Assembly (NCBI RefSeq): GCF_013761245.1
Contig: NZ_JACDUT010000009.1
Coordinates: 124,001-188,000, forward strand
Reading direction: 5' to 3'
Length of the DNA stretch: 64,000 nucleotides
From: Thermaerobacillus caldiproteolyticus
GTDB taxonomy: Bacteria > Bacillota > Bacilli > Bacillales > Anoxybacillaceae
Part shown: positions 43,128 through 51,864 of the stretch, piece after piece
How positions within the stretch are numbered: the stretch's first letter is position 1
How the letters are laid out: each line of letters starts with the position of its first letter
The notes under the pieces: model-generated
Database searches by the model: none
Told to the model about the DNA's origin: nothing
What the model saw: only the letters and a program-made list of their open reading frames with translations
Made by a program: the position numbers and the translations under genes

Positions 43128-44579
43128 TTATTGATACCACCCGAGTGGCTTTCCATTTTCGCTTATATTCACATGTTTTGTTTCCGTAAAAGCAGCGAAT
43201 CCTTGTGGGCCAAGCTCCCTGCCGATTCCGCTTTGTTTAAAGCCGCCCCAAGGCGCATCGACATAAGGAGTGTGATAACTGTTAATCCAAATCGTTCCTG
43301 TTCTCAGCTTCCCAGCGATTTGTTCTGCCCGTTTGAGATCGCGGCTGAATATGCCAGCTGCCAGCCCATATATCGTATCATTTGCCAATTCGATCGCTTC
43401 TTTATCATTTTGGAAACGCTGTATGGTAATGACAGGACCAAAGATTTCTTCTTGTACGATGCGCATGTCTTGGTGAACATTGACAAAAACGACGGGGGAG
43501 AGGTAATATCCTTGTTCTTTGATGCGTTCGCCGCCTCGGAGCAGGACAGCTCCTTCTTGCAATCCGAACTGGATATACGTTTCTACTTTTTCTAAATGAG
43601 AGGAGCTGATTAATGGTCCCATCTCCGTTTTCTCGTCTAAAGGATCCCCGATGCGAAGGGAATCTAGTCTTTTTATCAGTTTATCTATCAATGAATCATA
43701 AAGATGTTCATGGACAAGAATTCGTGAAGCGGCAACACACACTTCTCCTTGATTCAAAAAAGAAGCAAACATCGCCCACTCTACTGCGTTATCCAGATCA
43801 GCATCTTCGAAAACGAGAAGCGGAGATTTTCCGCCGAGTTCCAGGGAAACCCGTTTGAAGCTGCCAGCGCATTGTTCGTAAATCCATCGCCCTGTTTTGG
43901 TTCCACCGGTAAATGATATTTTTTCCACATGAGGATGTGTCACCAACGTTTCCCCAACAGGAGAACCGCCTCCAGGAACAAGATTAAACACCCCCGGTGG
44001 AAGACCGATGGAATCGATAAGTTTTGTTAGTTCTAGTAAAGATAATGGAGTTAACTCTGATGGTTTAAAAACGATGGTATTCCCCGCAGCAAGCGCAGGT
44101 GCAATTTTCCATATTCCCAATAAAAGCGGAAAATTCCAAGGAACAATGAGTGCGCAAACTCCGATTGGTTCTGCGATGATTTTACTGATTGTTCCATCAG
44201 CCATTTTCTTTTCCTTAATGGTTTGTTGTTCGAGAAAGCCGGCATAATAACGAAGGCATTGTACAGAATCGCTTACATCGAGACGTGATTCACGAATCGG
44301 CTTTCCTGTATTGATCGTTTCGATATATGCAAATTTTTCCGTGTTTTTCTCTAGTAGATCTGCTAATTGACGTAGAACGGAAATTCGATAACTTGGATTC
44401 GCCGGCCAATTTGTATATTGAAAAGCATGGCGGGCTGCTTCGATCGCTTCCAATGTTTGTTGCGAGGACGCTTCCTCAATTTCTGTGATGACTTTTTCAT
44501 TGGAAGGATTGATAATCGGTCTTTTTTCTCCATTTCCTTTATGCCATGTACCGTTTATGTACACATGGTAATTGGACAT
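43128..44579 (-). CDS. Aldehyde dehydrogenase, likely for an amino- or guanidino-aldehyde
   Basis: A 483-residue NAD(P)-dependent aldehyde dehydrogenase of the betaine/aminobutyraldehyde type. PWNFPLLLGIWKIAPALAAG (about 155-174) and FTGGTKTGRW form the cofactor site, LELGGKSPL holds the general-base Glu and LNQGEVCVAASR the nucleophilic Cys (about residue 290; Glu replaces the common Gln two before Cys). Next to a ureohydrolase and near gabT, oxidation of 4-aminobutyraldehyde or 4-guanidinobutyraldehyde is the likely role. AAAAGGAG precedes ATG 44579. Confidence 0.85.
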   Translation of the reverse strand: MSNYHVYINGTWHKGNGEKRPIINPSNEKVITEIEEASSQQTLEAIEAARHAFQYTNWPANPSYRISVLRQLADLLEKNTEKFAYIETINTGKPIRESRLDVSDSVQCLRYYAGFLEQQTIKEKKMADGTISKIIAEPIGVCALIVPWNFPLLLGIWKIAPALAAGNTIVFKPSELTPLSLLELTKLIDSIGLPPGVFNLVPGGGSPVGETLVTHPHVEKISFTGGTKTGRWIYEQCAGSFKRVSLELGGKSPLLVFEDADLDNAVEWAMFASFLNQGEVCVAASRILVHEHLYDSLIDKLIKRLDSLRIGDPLDEKTEMGPLISSSHLEKVETYIQFGLQEGAVLLRGGERIKEQGYYLSPVVFVNVHQDMRIVQEEIFGPVITIQRFQNDKEAIELANDTIYGLAAGIFSRDLKRAEQIAGKLRTGTIWINSYHTPYVDAPWGGFKQSGIGRELGPQGFAAFTETKHVNISENGKPLGWYQ

Positions 44580-44606
44580 AAAAACTCTCCTTTTGGTGAG
44601 ATGTTC

Positions 44607-45581
44607 TTATTGTGTGGTTGTGGCAGACAAGTTTTTTTGTAGGGATCGTCTTTTCTTTAATGCAACCAGCGTGATCATCTCATACATAATGGAAGATGCT
44701 AATACAGCTGTAATTTCTCCGCTATCATAAGAAGGTAATACTTCAACGAGGTCAAATCCGACAATATTTAGTCCATCGAGTCCTCTTACATATTCCAGTG
44801 CTTCATAGCTAGTTGGTCCTCCTACTTCCGGTGTGCCAGTGCCGGGAGCAAATGCAGGATCGACAAAGTCGATATCATAGGAAACGAAAACAGGTTTATC
44901 ATCCACACGGTTGTGAATGCGTTTGATTACTTCAGAAAATCCAATTTGTCGAACTTCCTTCATGGTAATCACTTCAAAACCAAGCCGTCGTGCATCTTCT
45001 ATATCATCCGCGCTGTAAAGCGGTCCGCGCATGCCGATTTGAATGGAATGATCCACATCCAGCAATCCTTCCTCGACAGCACGGCGGAATGGCGTGCCAT
45101 GCATATATTTTTCACCATAGTAATGATCCCAAGTATCTCCGTGAGAGTCGAAATGAACAAGAGCCACTGGCCCAAAGCGCTCATAAAATGCCCGTAAATT
45201 TCCTAACGTAATCGAATGATCGCCGCCCATAATAATCGGAACGATATTTTTCTTCAGCACTGGCCGCAACTCTTTTACGATATGATCGTACGTTCGCAGC
45301 GCGTTTCCTGGAATGACGTCAATATCACCATAATCTACTCCAGAACAATATTCAAAGATATTAATGTCCATATCTGGATTGTAGGGTCGAAGCAATACGG
45401 AAAAATTTCGAATGTGCTGCGGGCCATACCGCTGCCCGGTTCGGTTAGAAGCGGCGGTATCAAACGGCACACCGAGTACGACAAAATCAACGTTGTCCGT
45501 TGTTTTGATATTTTCTAAACGCATAAATGTTCGAACTCCGCAAAAGCGGGGAGATTGGGATGAATCTTTTGGTTTATACAC
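44607..45581 (-). CDS. Ureohydrolase (agmatinase / guanidinobutyrase family)
   Basis: A 324-residue arginase-fold enzyme that releases urea from a guanidino compound. Both metal-binding blocks are intact: IIMGGDHSITLGN (His), ALVHFDSHGDTWDH (Asp-x-His-x-Asp) and VSYDIDFVDPAFAPGTGTPE (Asp-x-Asp). The GEKYMHGTPFRRAVEEG loop resembles agmatinases and guanidinobutyrases rather than arginases; the exact substrate is open. GTG 45581 is the start, with AAGGAGG 8 nt upstream. The frame is open up to 45638, but that part contains the sigma-54 promoter (45621-45637), so it cannot be translated from this transcript. First gene of the five-gene minus-strand operon. Confidence 0.87.
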   Translation of the reverse strand: MYKPKDSSQSPRFCGVRTFMRLENIKTTDNVDFVVLGVPFDTAASNRTGQRYGPQHIRNFSVLLRPYNPDMDINIFEYCSGVDYGDIDVIPGNALRTYDHIVKELRPVLKKNIVPIIMGGDHSITLGNLRAFYERFGPVALVHFDSHGDTWDHYYGEKYMHGTPFRRAVEEGLLDVDHSIQIGMRGPLYSADDIEDARRLGFEVITMKEVRQIGFSEVIKRIHNRVDDKPVFVSYDIDFVDPAFAPGTGTPEVGGPTSYEALEYVRGLDGLNIVGFDLVEVLPSYDSGEITAVLASSIMYEMITLVALKKRRSLQKNLSATTTQ

Positions 45582-45620
45582 CGCAAAAACCTCCTTCAAA
45601 AATATTCTGCTTTTTATAAC

Positions 45621-45637
45621 ATGCAAAAAGTGTGCCA
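45621..45637 (-). promoter_or_regulatory. Sigma-54 promoter of the ureohydrolase operon
   Basis: On the minus strand TGGCAC-N5-TTGCAT, a full match to the -24/-12 consensus (GG-N10-GC). It points into the five-gene operon and lies next to the gene for a sigma-54 activator. Confidence 0.88.
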
Positions 45638-45676
45638 AAAAAGAATAGAGGTTTTTGCCAAAAAATACGATGAATT

Positions 45677-45692
45677 AATTCAAAAGTGAATG
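45677..45692. promoter_or_regulatory. Candidate activator-binding site (UAS) 1
   Basis: AATTCAAAAGTGAATG, an almost perfect AATTCA-N4-TGAATT inverted repeat, 40 bases upstream of the sigma-54 promoter. Identical to the copy at 50144 over 15 bases. Confidence 0.7.
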
Positions 45693-45706
45693 AAAAATAA
45701 AAAATC

Positions 45707-45722
45707 AATTCAAAAATGGATT
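45707..45722. promoter_or_regulatory. Candidate activator-binding site (UAS) 2
   Basis: AATTCAAAAATGGATT, a weaker copy of the AATTCA-N4-TGAATT element, 30 bases from site 1. Confidence 0.55.
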
Positions 45723-47117
45723 TTAATCCACTTTTGAATTGATGCCGTATTTTTTTAGCTTTCTCACCACGGTTGGCTGACTAATTCCAAGATAATCTGC
45801 CATTTCATAAGTTGTTTTGCACTGTTTTGCTGCGCGCAAGAGCCATTGTCGTTCTACCTGTTCAATCGCTTCTTTCAATGTAGCGGGCTCTTTCTCTTTT
45901 TCTAACCATTGATTTGATCGTGTAAATTGGGGGTATTTTTGGATAGAAAAAGGGAGATATTCAGGATAAATGGCTTTTGTTTCGGAGGTAATGACTAATC
46001 TTTCCATCATATTTTCTAGTTCCCGTACATTACCAGGCCAATCATAATCGACAAGATGGTCAACAATGGACGGATGAAAATATTTATCTGTATGGTATTT
46101 TTGATTGAATTTTTCTAAAAAGTATTGTGCTAACATGAAAATGTCTTCTTTTCTCTCCCGTAAAGCAGGTACGTAAATGGGAATAACATGTAAACGATAA
46201 AATAAATCTTGGCGGAATTTTCCTTGTTTCACCATTTCCTCTAAGTTCTGATTGGTCGAGGCAATAAGCCGAAAGTCAATCGTTCTTTCTTTAATTCCTC
46301 CAACGCGTGTTACTTTTTTCTCTTGTAAAACTTTTAGTAACTTCGCTTGCATCGAAAGCGGGAGTTCGCCAATTTCATCAAGAAAAAGAGTCCCCTTATC
46401 TGCTAATTCGATAAGCCCGGGCTTCCCGGTTTTTTGTGCGCCGGTAAACGACCCTTTTTCATATCCGAACATTTCCGATTCAAATAGCGATTCAGGAATC
46501 GCGCTGCAATTGACTTCGATAAATGGTTGGTTTCGTCTCGGGCTATTTTGATGGAGGGCATGGGCAAATACATTTTTTCCAACTCCGGACTCGCCAAGAA
46601 AAAGAACCGTTGCGTCTGATTTGGCAACCCGATGCACGAGCTTCCAAATACGTTGCATGACCTTGCTTTGGATCACAATGTTTTCGTATTTTAATTCTTC
46701 CATTTCGATTTGATAGTGTTCCATTTGTCTTCTTAGCTTTTCATAGTCTTCTTTTAAACGTTCTAGCTCTGTTAAATCATGCGAAAAACTAATCACGCGA
46801 ATAATGTTATTTTGTTTATCAAATACAGGTACGCCTGTTGCCATGACGACACGGCCTGTCGGTGTTCGCTGCATGATTTGAACTTCCTTTTTCTCTTTTA
46901 GTACTCTGGCCGTCACAGAAGGAGAAAATATATGTTCTTTTTCTAATTGATATACGGACTTTCCAATAAGATAAGAGACCTCTTTTCCATAAATGGAAAG
47001 ACAGTTGGGGCTAGCGCGGAGAACCATTCCGTTTCCGTCTGTAATGACAATATTATCGTTAGAAGATTTTAATATGGCACCTAACTCTAATTCCAACACA
47101 TCCGTTGCACTTTGCAT
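45723..47117 (-). CDS. Sigma-54-dependent transcriptional activator with PAS sensor
   Basis: A 464-residue enhancer-binding protein. N-terminal PAS domain (about 10-120; NDNIVITDGNGMVLRASPN), short coiled coil (about 120-150), AAA+ domain (about 155-390) with Walker A GESGVGKN, sigma-54 contact loop GSFTGA (canonical GAFTGA with Ala to Ser), Walker B TLFLDEIGEL, and a C-terminal Fis/TyrR-type helix-turn-helix (YEMADYLGISQPTVVRKL). It resembles RocR-type activators of arginine/amino acid catabolism. The PAS probably senses a pathway intermediate. Its last codons overlap a candidate binding site. Likely targets are the three sigma-54 promoters nearby. Confidence 0.9.
   Translation of the reverse strand: MQSATDVLELELGAILKSSNDNIVITDGNGMVLRASPNCLSIYGKEVSYLIGKSVYQLEKEHIFSPSVTARVLKEKKEVQIMQRTPTGRVVMATGVPVFDKQNNIIRVISFSHDLTELERLKEDYEKLRRQMEHYQIEMEELKYENIVIQSKVMQRIWKLVHRVAKSDATVLFLGESGVGKNVFAHALHQNSPRRNQPFIEVNCSAIPESLFESEMFGYEKGSFTGAQKTGKPGLIELADKGTLFLDEIGELPLSMQAKLLKVLQEKKVTRVGGIKERTIDFRLIASTNQNLEEMVKQGKFRQDLFYRLHVIPIYVPALRERKEDIFMLAQYFLEKFNQKYHTDKYFHPSIVDHLVDYDWPGNVRELENMMERLVITSETKAIYPEYLPFSIQKYPQFTRSNQWLEKEKEPATLKEAIEQVERQWLLRAAKQCKTTYEMADYLGISQPTVVRKLKKYGINSKVD
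45725..45740. promoter_or_regulatory. Candidate activator-binding site (UAS) 3, inside the activator gene's 3' end
   Basis: AATCCACTTTTGAATT is an inverted-orientation copy of the element. It encodes the last residues (NSKVD) of the activator, so the site and the coding sequence overlap. Confidence 0.55.
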
Positions 47118-47203
47118 GCTCTCCCTCCCAGCTGTTTATCAGAACTTACATTATTAATTATTCAGAAAAACGTAAAATCCCTTTTTCTTTCTCATAACGT
47201 CTT

Positions 47204-47220
47204 TGGCATGTTTTTTGCAT
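47204..47220 (+). promoter_or_regulatory. Sigma-54 promoter of the gabT operon
   Basis: TGGCATGTTTTTTGCAT keeps GG-N10-GC exactly and lies 42 bases before the gabT start codon. No AATTCA-N4-TGAATT element was found between it and the activator gene. Confidence 0.85.
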
Positions 47221-47261
47221 CTATTAAGAAAGTGAATACAAAATGATGGAGGGAGAAATAG

Positions 47262-48608
47262 ATGAAGGCTGAAGTGAAAAAATTTATACAGCTAAAAACC
47301 AACATCCCGGGGCCAAAAGCGACAGAATTACTAAGAAAAAAAGAACAGAATGTTCCTCGTGGACCGTTTAATACATTATCTACGTTTGCTGTCAAAGGGG
47401 AAGGTGCACTCTTAACAGATGTGGACGGAAACACGTTTATTGATCTTGCCGGGGCGATTGGAAGTCTCAATGTCGGTCATTGCCCGCCGAAAGTGGTGGA
47501 AGCGATTAAAGCTCAAGTTGACCAATATATTCATCCTTGCTTCCATGTGATGATGTATGAGCCGTATATTCAATTAGCAGAAAAATTAAATGAAATTACT
47601 CCAGGCACTCATCATAAAAAAACATTTTTCCTAAATAGCGGAGCGGAAGCGGTCGAAAACGCTATTAAAATTGCCCGGAAATATACAGGAAGGAAAGCGA
47701 TTATCTCCTTTGAAAGAGGATTCCACGGACGTACACTTCTTGCGATGTCGCTCACAAGTAAAGTAAAGCCATATAAATTTGGATTTGGACCATTTGCCCC
47801 AGATACGTACAAAATGCCGTATCCATATTATTACCGCAAGCCATCCGGCATGACAAACGAGGAATTAGATACAGAGATTTTAAGACGTTTGGAGGACTTC
47901 TTTGTATCCGAAGTTCCGGCAGAAGAGGTAGCGGCGATCATCATGGAACCGGTACAAGGAGAAGGTGGCTTCATTGTTCCATCCAAAACATTTGTGCAAG
48001 GAGTAAAACAGATTTGTGAAAAATATGGTATTCTATTTATAGCAGATGAAATTCAAACAGGATTTGGACGAACTGGAAAGATGTTTGCTATTGAACATTT
48101 TGATGTTGTACCAGATTTAATAACGATGTCGAAGTCCATTGGAGCAGGTGTACCAATCAGTGCAGTTACTGGAAGAGCGGAAGTAATGGATGCGCCGAAC
48201 CCAGGGGAAATCGGGGGAACGTATGGGGGAAGCCCGCTTGGTTGTGTCGCGGCGCTGCAAGTCATTGATATGCTGCAACAAGAACAGTTAGTCGAGCGTG
48301 CCAATGCCATCGGGCAAACGGTAATAAACCGGTTCAGACAGCTTCAGGAGAAATACGAAACAGTTGGTGATGTACGTGGACTTGGAGCAATGGTGGCAGT
48401 TGAATTTGTGAAGGACTCTAAAACAAAAGCACCGAATAAAGAATTAACAGCGGCAATTTTGCAAGAATGCCATCAACGCGGCGTCATTGTCATGAGCGCT
48501 GGCATATACAGCAACGTCATTCGTCTATTAACACCGCTTGTGATTACCGATGAGCAGTTAACGGAAGCATTGGATGTGATCGAGGAAGTTATTCATGAAT
48601 TGGCGTGA
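47262..48608 (+). CDS. gabT: 4-aminobutyrate aminotransferase-type class III transaminase
   Basis: A 448-residue PLP enzyme, class III, close in pattern to Gab[70 protein letters not shown] and the PLP lysine K291 in TMSKSIGAG. It should move the amino group of GABA to 2-oxoglutarate, giving succinate semialdehyde. A semialdehyde dehydrogenase gene follows 31 nt later, completing the GABA shunt. GGAGGGAG precedes ATG 47262, and a sigma-54 promoter drives it. Confidence 0.9.
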   Translation: MKAEVKKFIQLKTNIPGPKATELLRKKEQNVPRGPFNTLSTFAVKGEGALLTDVDGNTFIDLAGAIGSLNVGHCPPKVVEAIKAQVDQYIHPCFHVMMYEPYIQLAEKLNEITPGTHHKKTFFLNSGAEAVENAIKIARKYTGRKAIISFERGFHGRTLLAMSLTSKVKPYKFGFGPFAPDTYKMPYPYYYRKPSGMTNEELDTEILRRLEDFFVSEVPAEEVAAIIMEPVQGEGGFIVPSKTFVQGVKQICEKYGILFIADEIQTGFGRTGKMFAIEHFDVVPDLITMSKSIGAGVPISAVTGRAEVMDAPNPGEIGGTYGGSPLGCVAALQVIDMLQQEQLVERANAIGQTVINRFRQLQEKYETVGDVRGLGAMVAVEFVKDSKTKAPNKELTAAILQECHQRGVIVMSAGIYSNVIRLLTPLVITDEQLTEALDVIEEVIHELA

Positions 48609-48639
48609 TGAGGTAACAATGAAGAAAGAGGGGAACACG

Positions 48640-50079
48640 ATGAAAACGACGGTTGAGAAAAAGAAGCTTTACATTAACGGCGAGTGGGTCGAAGCGAAAT
48701 CATATGCCACATTAACGTCTCCTTATTCGGGCGAAGCGTTGGCGGAGATTCCTGTGGCGGCGGAAGAGGAAGTCGAACGGGCGATTGCCGCAGCGTATGA
48801 AGCGAGAAAAGCAATAGCCAGCCTGCCGGCATACAAGCGGGCGGAGATTTTGGAAAAAGTAGTCGCAGAGCTGCAAGAGCGCGCAGAAGAAGCGGCGCGG
48901 ATCATTGCGCTTGAAGCAGCCAAACCGATTACAACGGCAAAAGGGGAAATAGCGCGGACGATTCAAACGTACAAATTTGCTGCCGAAGAAGCAAAACGGA
49001 TTCATGGAGAAACGATTCCGCTTGATGCGGCGCCAGGAGGGGAAAATCGCGTTGCTTTTACCGTGCGCGAACCGATTGGTGTCATCGGCGCGATTACGCC
49101 GTTTAACTTCCCGATGAACTTGGTGGCGCATAAACTCGGTCCAGCAATCGCCTCGGGCAATACAGTCGTATTAAAGCCGGCAAGCCAAACGCCGCTTTCC
49201 GCCTACTTTATCGCGGAGCTGTTTGAACAAGCGGGGCTGCCAAAAGGAGCGTTAAACGTCGTAACGGGAAGCGGCCGAACGGTCGGCGATAAAATTGTGA
49301 CAGACCCGCGCCTCAGCATGATCACCTTTACCGGAAGCCCGGAAGTCGGAATCGGCATCCGCAATAAAGCGGGTTTAAAGCGGGTCACGCTCGAGCTTGG
49401 TTCCAATTCTGCCGTTATTGTTGATGAACAAGTGGATATTGACCGCATTATTCCACGCTGCGTTTTTGGCGCGTTTTCTTTCCAGGGGCAAGTATGTATT
49501 TCGCTTCAGCGCATTTACGTGCATGAAAAGCGGTATGACGAGTTTGTTGAAAAATTTATTGCCGCTGCGAAACAACTAAAAGTAGGAGATCCACTGGATC
49601 CAAATACGGATGTTTCTGCGTTAATCACGCCAAAAGACGTCAATCGGGCGCTCGCATGGATCGAAGAAGCGAAACAAGATGGAGCTAAAGTCGTGCTTGG
49701 TGGTGAACGAAACGGAAACATCCTGCTTCCAACCGTGATTTTAGACGCACAGCCAACGATGAAAGTATCGTGCCAGGAAGTGTTTGCGCCGATCGTCTTG
49801 ATTAACCGCGTTCGTTCGATCGAAGAAGCGATTGAACTCGTCAACGACTCCCGCTATGGATTGCAAGCAGGCGTATATACAGATAACGTACATGTCGCAT
49901 GGGAAGCGGCGGAAAAACTGCACGTCGGTGGCGTGTTGATCAATGACATCCCGACCTTCCGCGTCGATCATATGCCGTACGGCGGCGTAAAAGAAAGCGG
50001 CACAGGCCGTGAAGGGATTCGGTATGCGATTGAAGAAATGACGGAATTGAAACTCGTTATTTTTAACCGCAATCGATAA
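48640..50079 (+). CDS. gabD: NAD(P)-dependent aldehyde dehydrogenase, probable succinate-semialdehyde dehydrogenase
   Basis: A 479-residue aldehyde dehydrogenase with GAITPFNFPMNLVAHKLGPA (cofactor site), LELGSNSAVIV (general-base Glu) and FQGQVCISLQRI (nucleophilic Cys). It shares features with the lactaldehyde/glyceraldehyde-3-phosphate-type branch as well as SSADHs, so gabD is assigned from its place after gabT. ATG 48640 follows AAAGAGGGG; the in-frame ATG at 48595 overlaps gabT and has no SD. Its codons are visibly richer in G/C than those of gabT or the downstream genes, suggesting a different recent history. A terminator follows. Confidence 0.78.
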   Translation: MKTTVEKKKLYINGEWVEAKSYATLTSPYSGEALAEIPVAAEEEVERAIAAAYEARKAIASLPAYKRAEILEKVVAELQERAEEAARIIALEAAKPITTAKGEIARTIQTYKFAAEEAKRIHGETIPLDAAPGGENRVAFTVREPIGVIGAITPFNFPMNLVAHKLGPAIASGNTVVLKPASQTPLSAYFIAELFEQAGLPKGALNVVTGSGRTVGDKIVTDPRLSMITFTGSPEVGIGIRNKAGLKRVTLELGSNSAVIVDEQVDIDRIIPRCVFGAFSFQGQVCISLQRIYVHEKRYDEFVEKFIAAAKQLKVGDPLDPNTDVSALITPKDVNRALAWIEEAKQDGAKVVLGGERNGNILLPTVILDAQPTMKVSCQEVFAPIVLINRVRSIEEAIELVNDSRYGLQAGVYTDNVHVAWEAAEKLHVGGVLINDIPTFRVDHMPYGGVKESGTGREGIRYAIEEMTELKLVIFNRNR

Positions 50080-50086
50080 TCATGAG

Positions 50087-50116
50087 CCGTATCACCTTTG
50101 GGTGGTACGGTTTTTC
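50087..50116 (+). terminator. Terminator of the gabT-gabD operon
   Basis: CCGTATCACC (50087-50096) pairs with GGTGGTACGG (50101-50110) with one G-T pair, followed by TTTTTC. Confidence 0.85.
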
Positions 50117-50143
50117 TTTTATTAAAAAAAGGAATCGCTGGTT

Positions 50144-50159
50144 AATTCAAAAGTGAATT
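50144..50159. promoter_or_regulatory. Candidate activator-binding site (UAS) 4
   Basis: AATTCAAAAGTGAATT, a perfect AATTCA-N4-TGAATT repeat about 250 bases upstream of the sigma-54 promoter at 50414, a usual enhancer distance. Confidence 0.7.
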
Positions 50160-50164
50160 TTTTA

Positions 50165-50180
50165 AATTCTAAAATGAATT
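50165..50180. promoter_or_regulatory. Candidate activator-binding site (UAS) 5
   Basis: AATTCTAAAATGAATT, a one-mismatch copy of the element, 21 bases (two helical turns) from site 4, so both would lie on the same face of the DNA. Confidence 0.6.
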
Positions 50181-50413
50181 AAAAATAACCAATAACACGG
50201 AAGGCGGATGAGAGATGAGGTACGCACAAATGGAATTATGGAAGTGAGGAATTAGCTATTCTTTATCTTCTCTAAAGTGATTCTAAAATTTTAGAGAATA
50301 AGAACAAGGTTATTATGAGAATGAAACAGCGTCAGAAATAGCAAAAGGCATAATGAGCTAGATATTTTAATATTTATTTTTAAATTTACAAAATTTATAA
50401 TTATATAAATATT

Positions 50414-50430
50414 GGTATGATATTTGCATT
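50414..50430 (+). promoter_or_regulatory. Sigma-54 promoter of the aminotransferase-symporter operon
   Basis: TGGTATGATATTTGCAT keeps GG-N10-GC; the -24 element is less perfect (TGGTAT) than in the other two. It lies 45 bases before the start codon. Confidence 0.75.
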
Positions 50431-50474
50431 TTATTTTTATGAGCAAACTGATTTGCTAAAAGGAGAGAATGTGC

Positions 50475-51821
50475 ATGAAGGAAAACAACTGGATGAGTCT
50501 CTTTCATAAAATGTCGGATTTACTTGCGCCAACGATGGCCAAAGACCATCCGAACTTGCCGGTGGTGAAGGAAGAAGGATGCTACTACTACGGATTGGAT
50601 GGAAAAAAATATCTTGATTTTACTTCCGGTATTGCAGTTGCCAATACAGGGCATCGCCATCCGAAAGTCGTACAAGCTATCAAAGATGCCGCAGACCGCC
50701 TTATGCATGGGCCAAGCGGAGTAATCATGTATGAATCGATCCTTCGTTTAGCTGAAGAATTAACGCATATTATGCCGAAAGGTTTGAACTGTTTCTTTTT
50801 TGCGAACAGCGGAACGGAGGCGATCGAAGGTGCTATTAAACTGGCAAAGCATGTGACGAGAAGGCCGTATGTTGTCTCGTTTACGGGATGTTTTCATGGC
50901 CGTTCTTTAGGGGCGCTTAGTGTAAGTACGTCCAAAAGCAAATACCGAAAATATTTACAGCCAAACGGATTGACGTATCAACTGCCGTATGCCAATCCAA
51001 AAGATTGTCCGGATGGGGAAGACCCGGATGTGTATTTTGCGAATCAGCTTGAAGAAGATGCGGCTTCTTTGTTTGCTCACCAAGTTACTCCGGAAGAAGT
51101 GGCATGCATGATTTTGGAACCGGTGCTTGGAGAAGGCGGGTATATTGTGCCGCCTAAAGGCTGGCTGCGCAAAATAAGAGAAATTTGTGATCGCTATGGA
51201 ATTTTACTCATTTTCGATGAGGTGCAGACAGGTTTTGGCCGCACTGGTGAATGGTTTGCGGCACAAGCATTCGGCGTCACTCCGGATATTATGGCGATCG
51301 CCAAAGGGATTGCTTCCGGCCTTCCACTAAGCGCGACGGTTGCCTCGAAAGAGTTGATGCAGCAATGGCCGCTAGGGAGTCATGGCACGACGTTCGGCGG
51401 CAATCCCATCGCATGTGAGGCAGCGCTTGCCACATTAGAAGTATTCAAAGAAGAAAATTTGCTGGAAAATTGTCGGGTAGTTGGGAAATACGCCCGCGAA
51501 AAGCTAGAAGTGCTAAAAGCGAAGCACCCAGCAATTGGAGATGTGCGTTCGATTGGGCTCATGATCGGTATCGAGATTGTTCATCCACATACTGGAGAAC
51601 CGAATGGAGAGGGAGTGATGAATATTTTGAACCGCTGCCTACAAAAAGGAGTTCTCTTCTACCTATGTGGGAATAAAGGAGAAGTTATTCGCATGATCCC
51701 GCCGCTGACCGTGACAAAAGAGCAGATTGACGAGGGATTAAACATGCTAGATCAGGCACTGACAGAATACGAAATAGAAATTGGCGAACATCCACCAATG
51801 ACGAAAATGCCTGGGAAATAG
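50475..51821 (+). CDS. Class III aminotransferase (second, distinct from gabT)
   Basis: A 448-residue PLP-dependent omega-transaminase: [73 protein letters not shown] and the PLP lysine in [16 protein letters not shown]. Plausible substrates in this cluster are putrescine, agmatine, beta-alanine or GABA. ATG 50475 is preferred, with AGGAG 9 nt upstream; the in-frame ATG at 50469 is too close to it. It is driven by its own sigma-54 promoter with two upstream activator sites and is co-transcribed with the symporter gene. Confidence 0.85.
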   Translation: MKENNWMSLFHKMSDLLAPTMAKDHPNLPVVKEEGCYYYGLDGKKYLDFTSGIAVANTGHRHPKVVQAIKDAADRLMHGPSGVIMYESILRLAEELTHIMPKGLNCFFFANSGTEAIEGAIKLAKHVTRRPYVVSFTGCFHGRSLGALSVSTSKSKYRKYLQPNGLTYQLPYANPKDCPDGEDPDVYFANQLEEDAASLFAHQVTPEEVACMILEPVLGEGGYIVPPKGWLRKIREICDRYGILLIFDEVQTGFGRTGEWFAAQAFGVTPDIMAIAKGIASGLPLSATVASKELMQQWPLGSHGTTFGGNPIACEAALATLEVFKEENLLENCRVVGKYAREKLEVLKAKHPAIGDVRSIGLMIGIEIVHPHTGEPNGEGVMNILNRCLQKGVLFYLCGNKGEVIRMIPPLTVTKEQIDEGLNMLDQALTEYEIEIGEHPPMTKMPGK

Positions 51822-51864
51822 CAGACGGTCATTTACTTAAAAATAAGAGGATGGGGGAATTTTC

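Noticed and set aside
42993-43595. 200-codon plus-strand frame antisense to the NCS1 permease leader and the aldehyde dehydrogenase gene
   Set aside because: It crosses two real minus-strand genes, lacks an SD and has no protein-like domain.
48712-49131. 139-codon minus-strand frame inside the semialdehyde dehydrogenase gene
   Set aside because: Arg/Phe/Cys-rich composition is a by-product of the G/C-rich codons on the coding strand.
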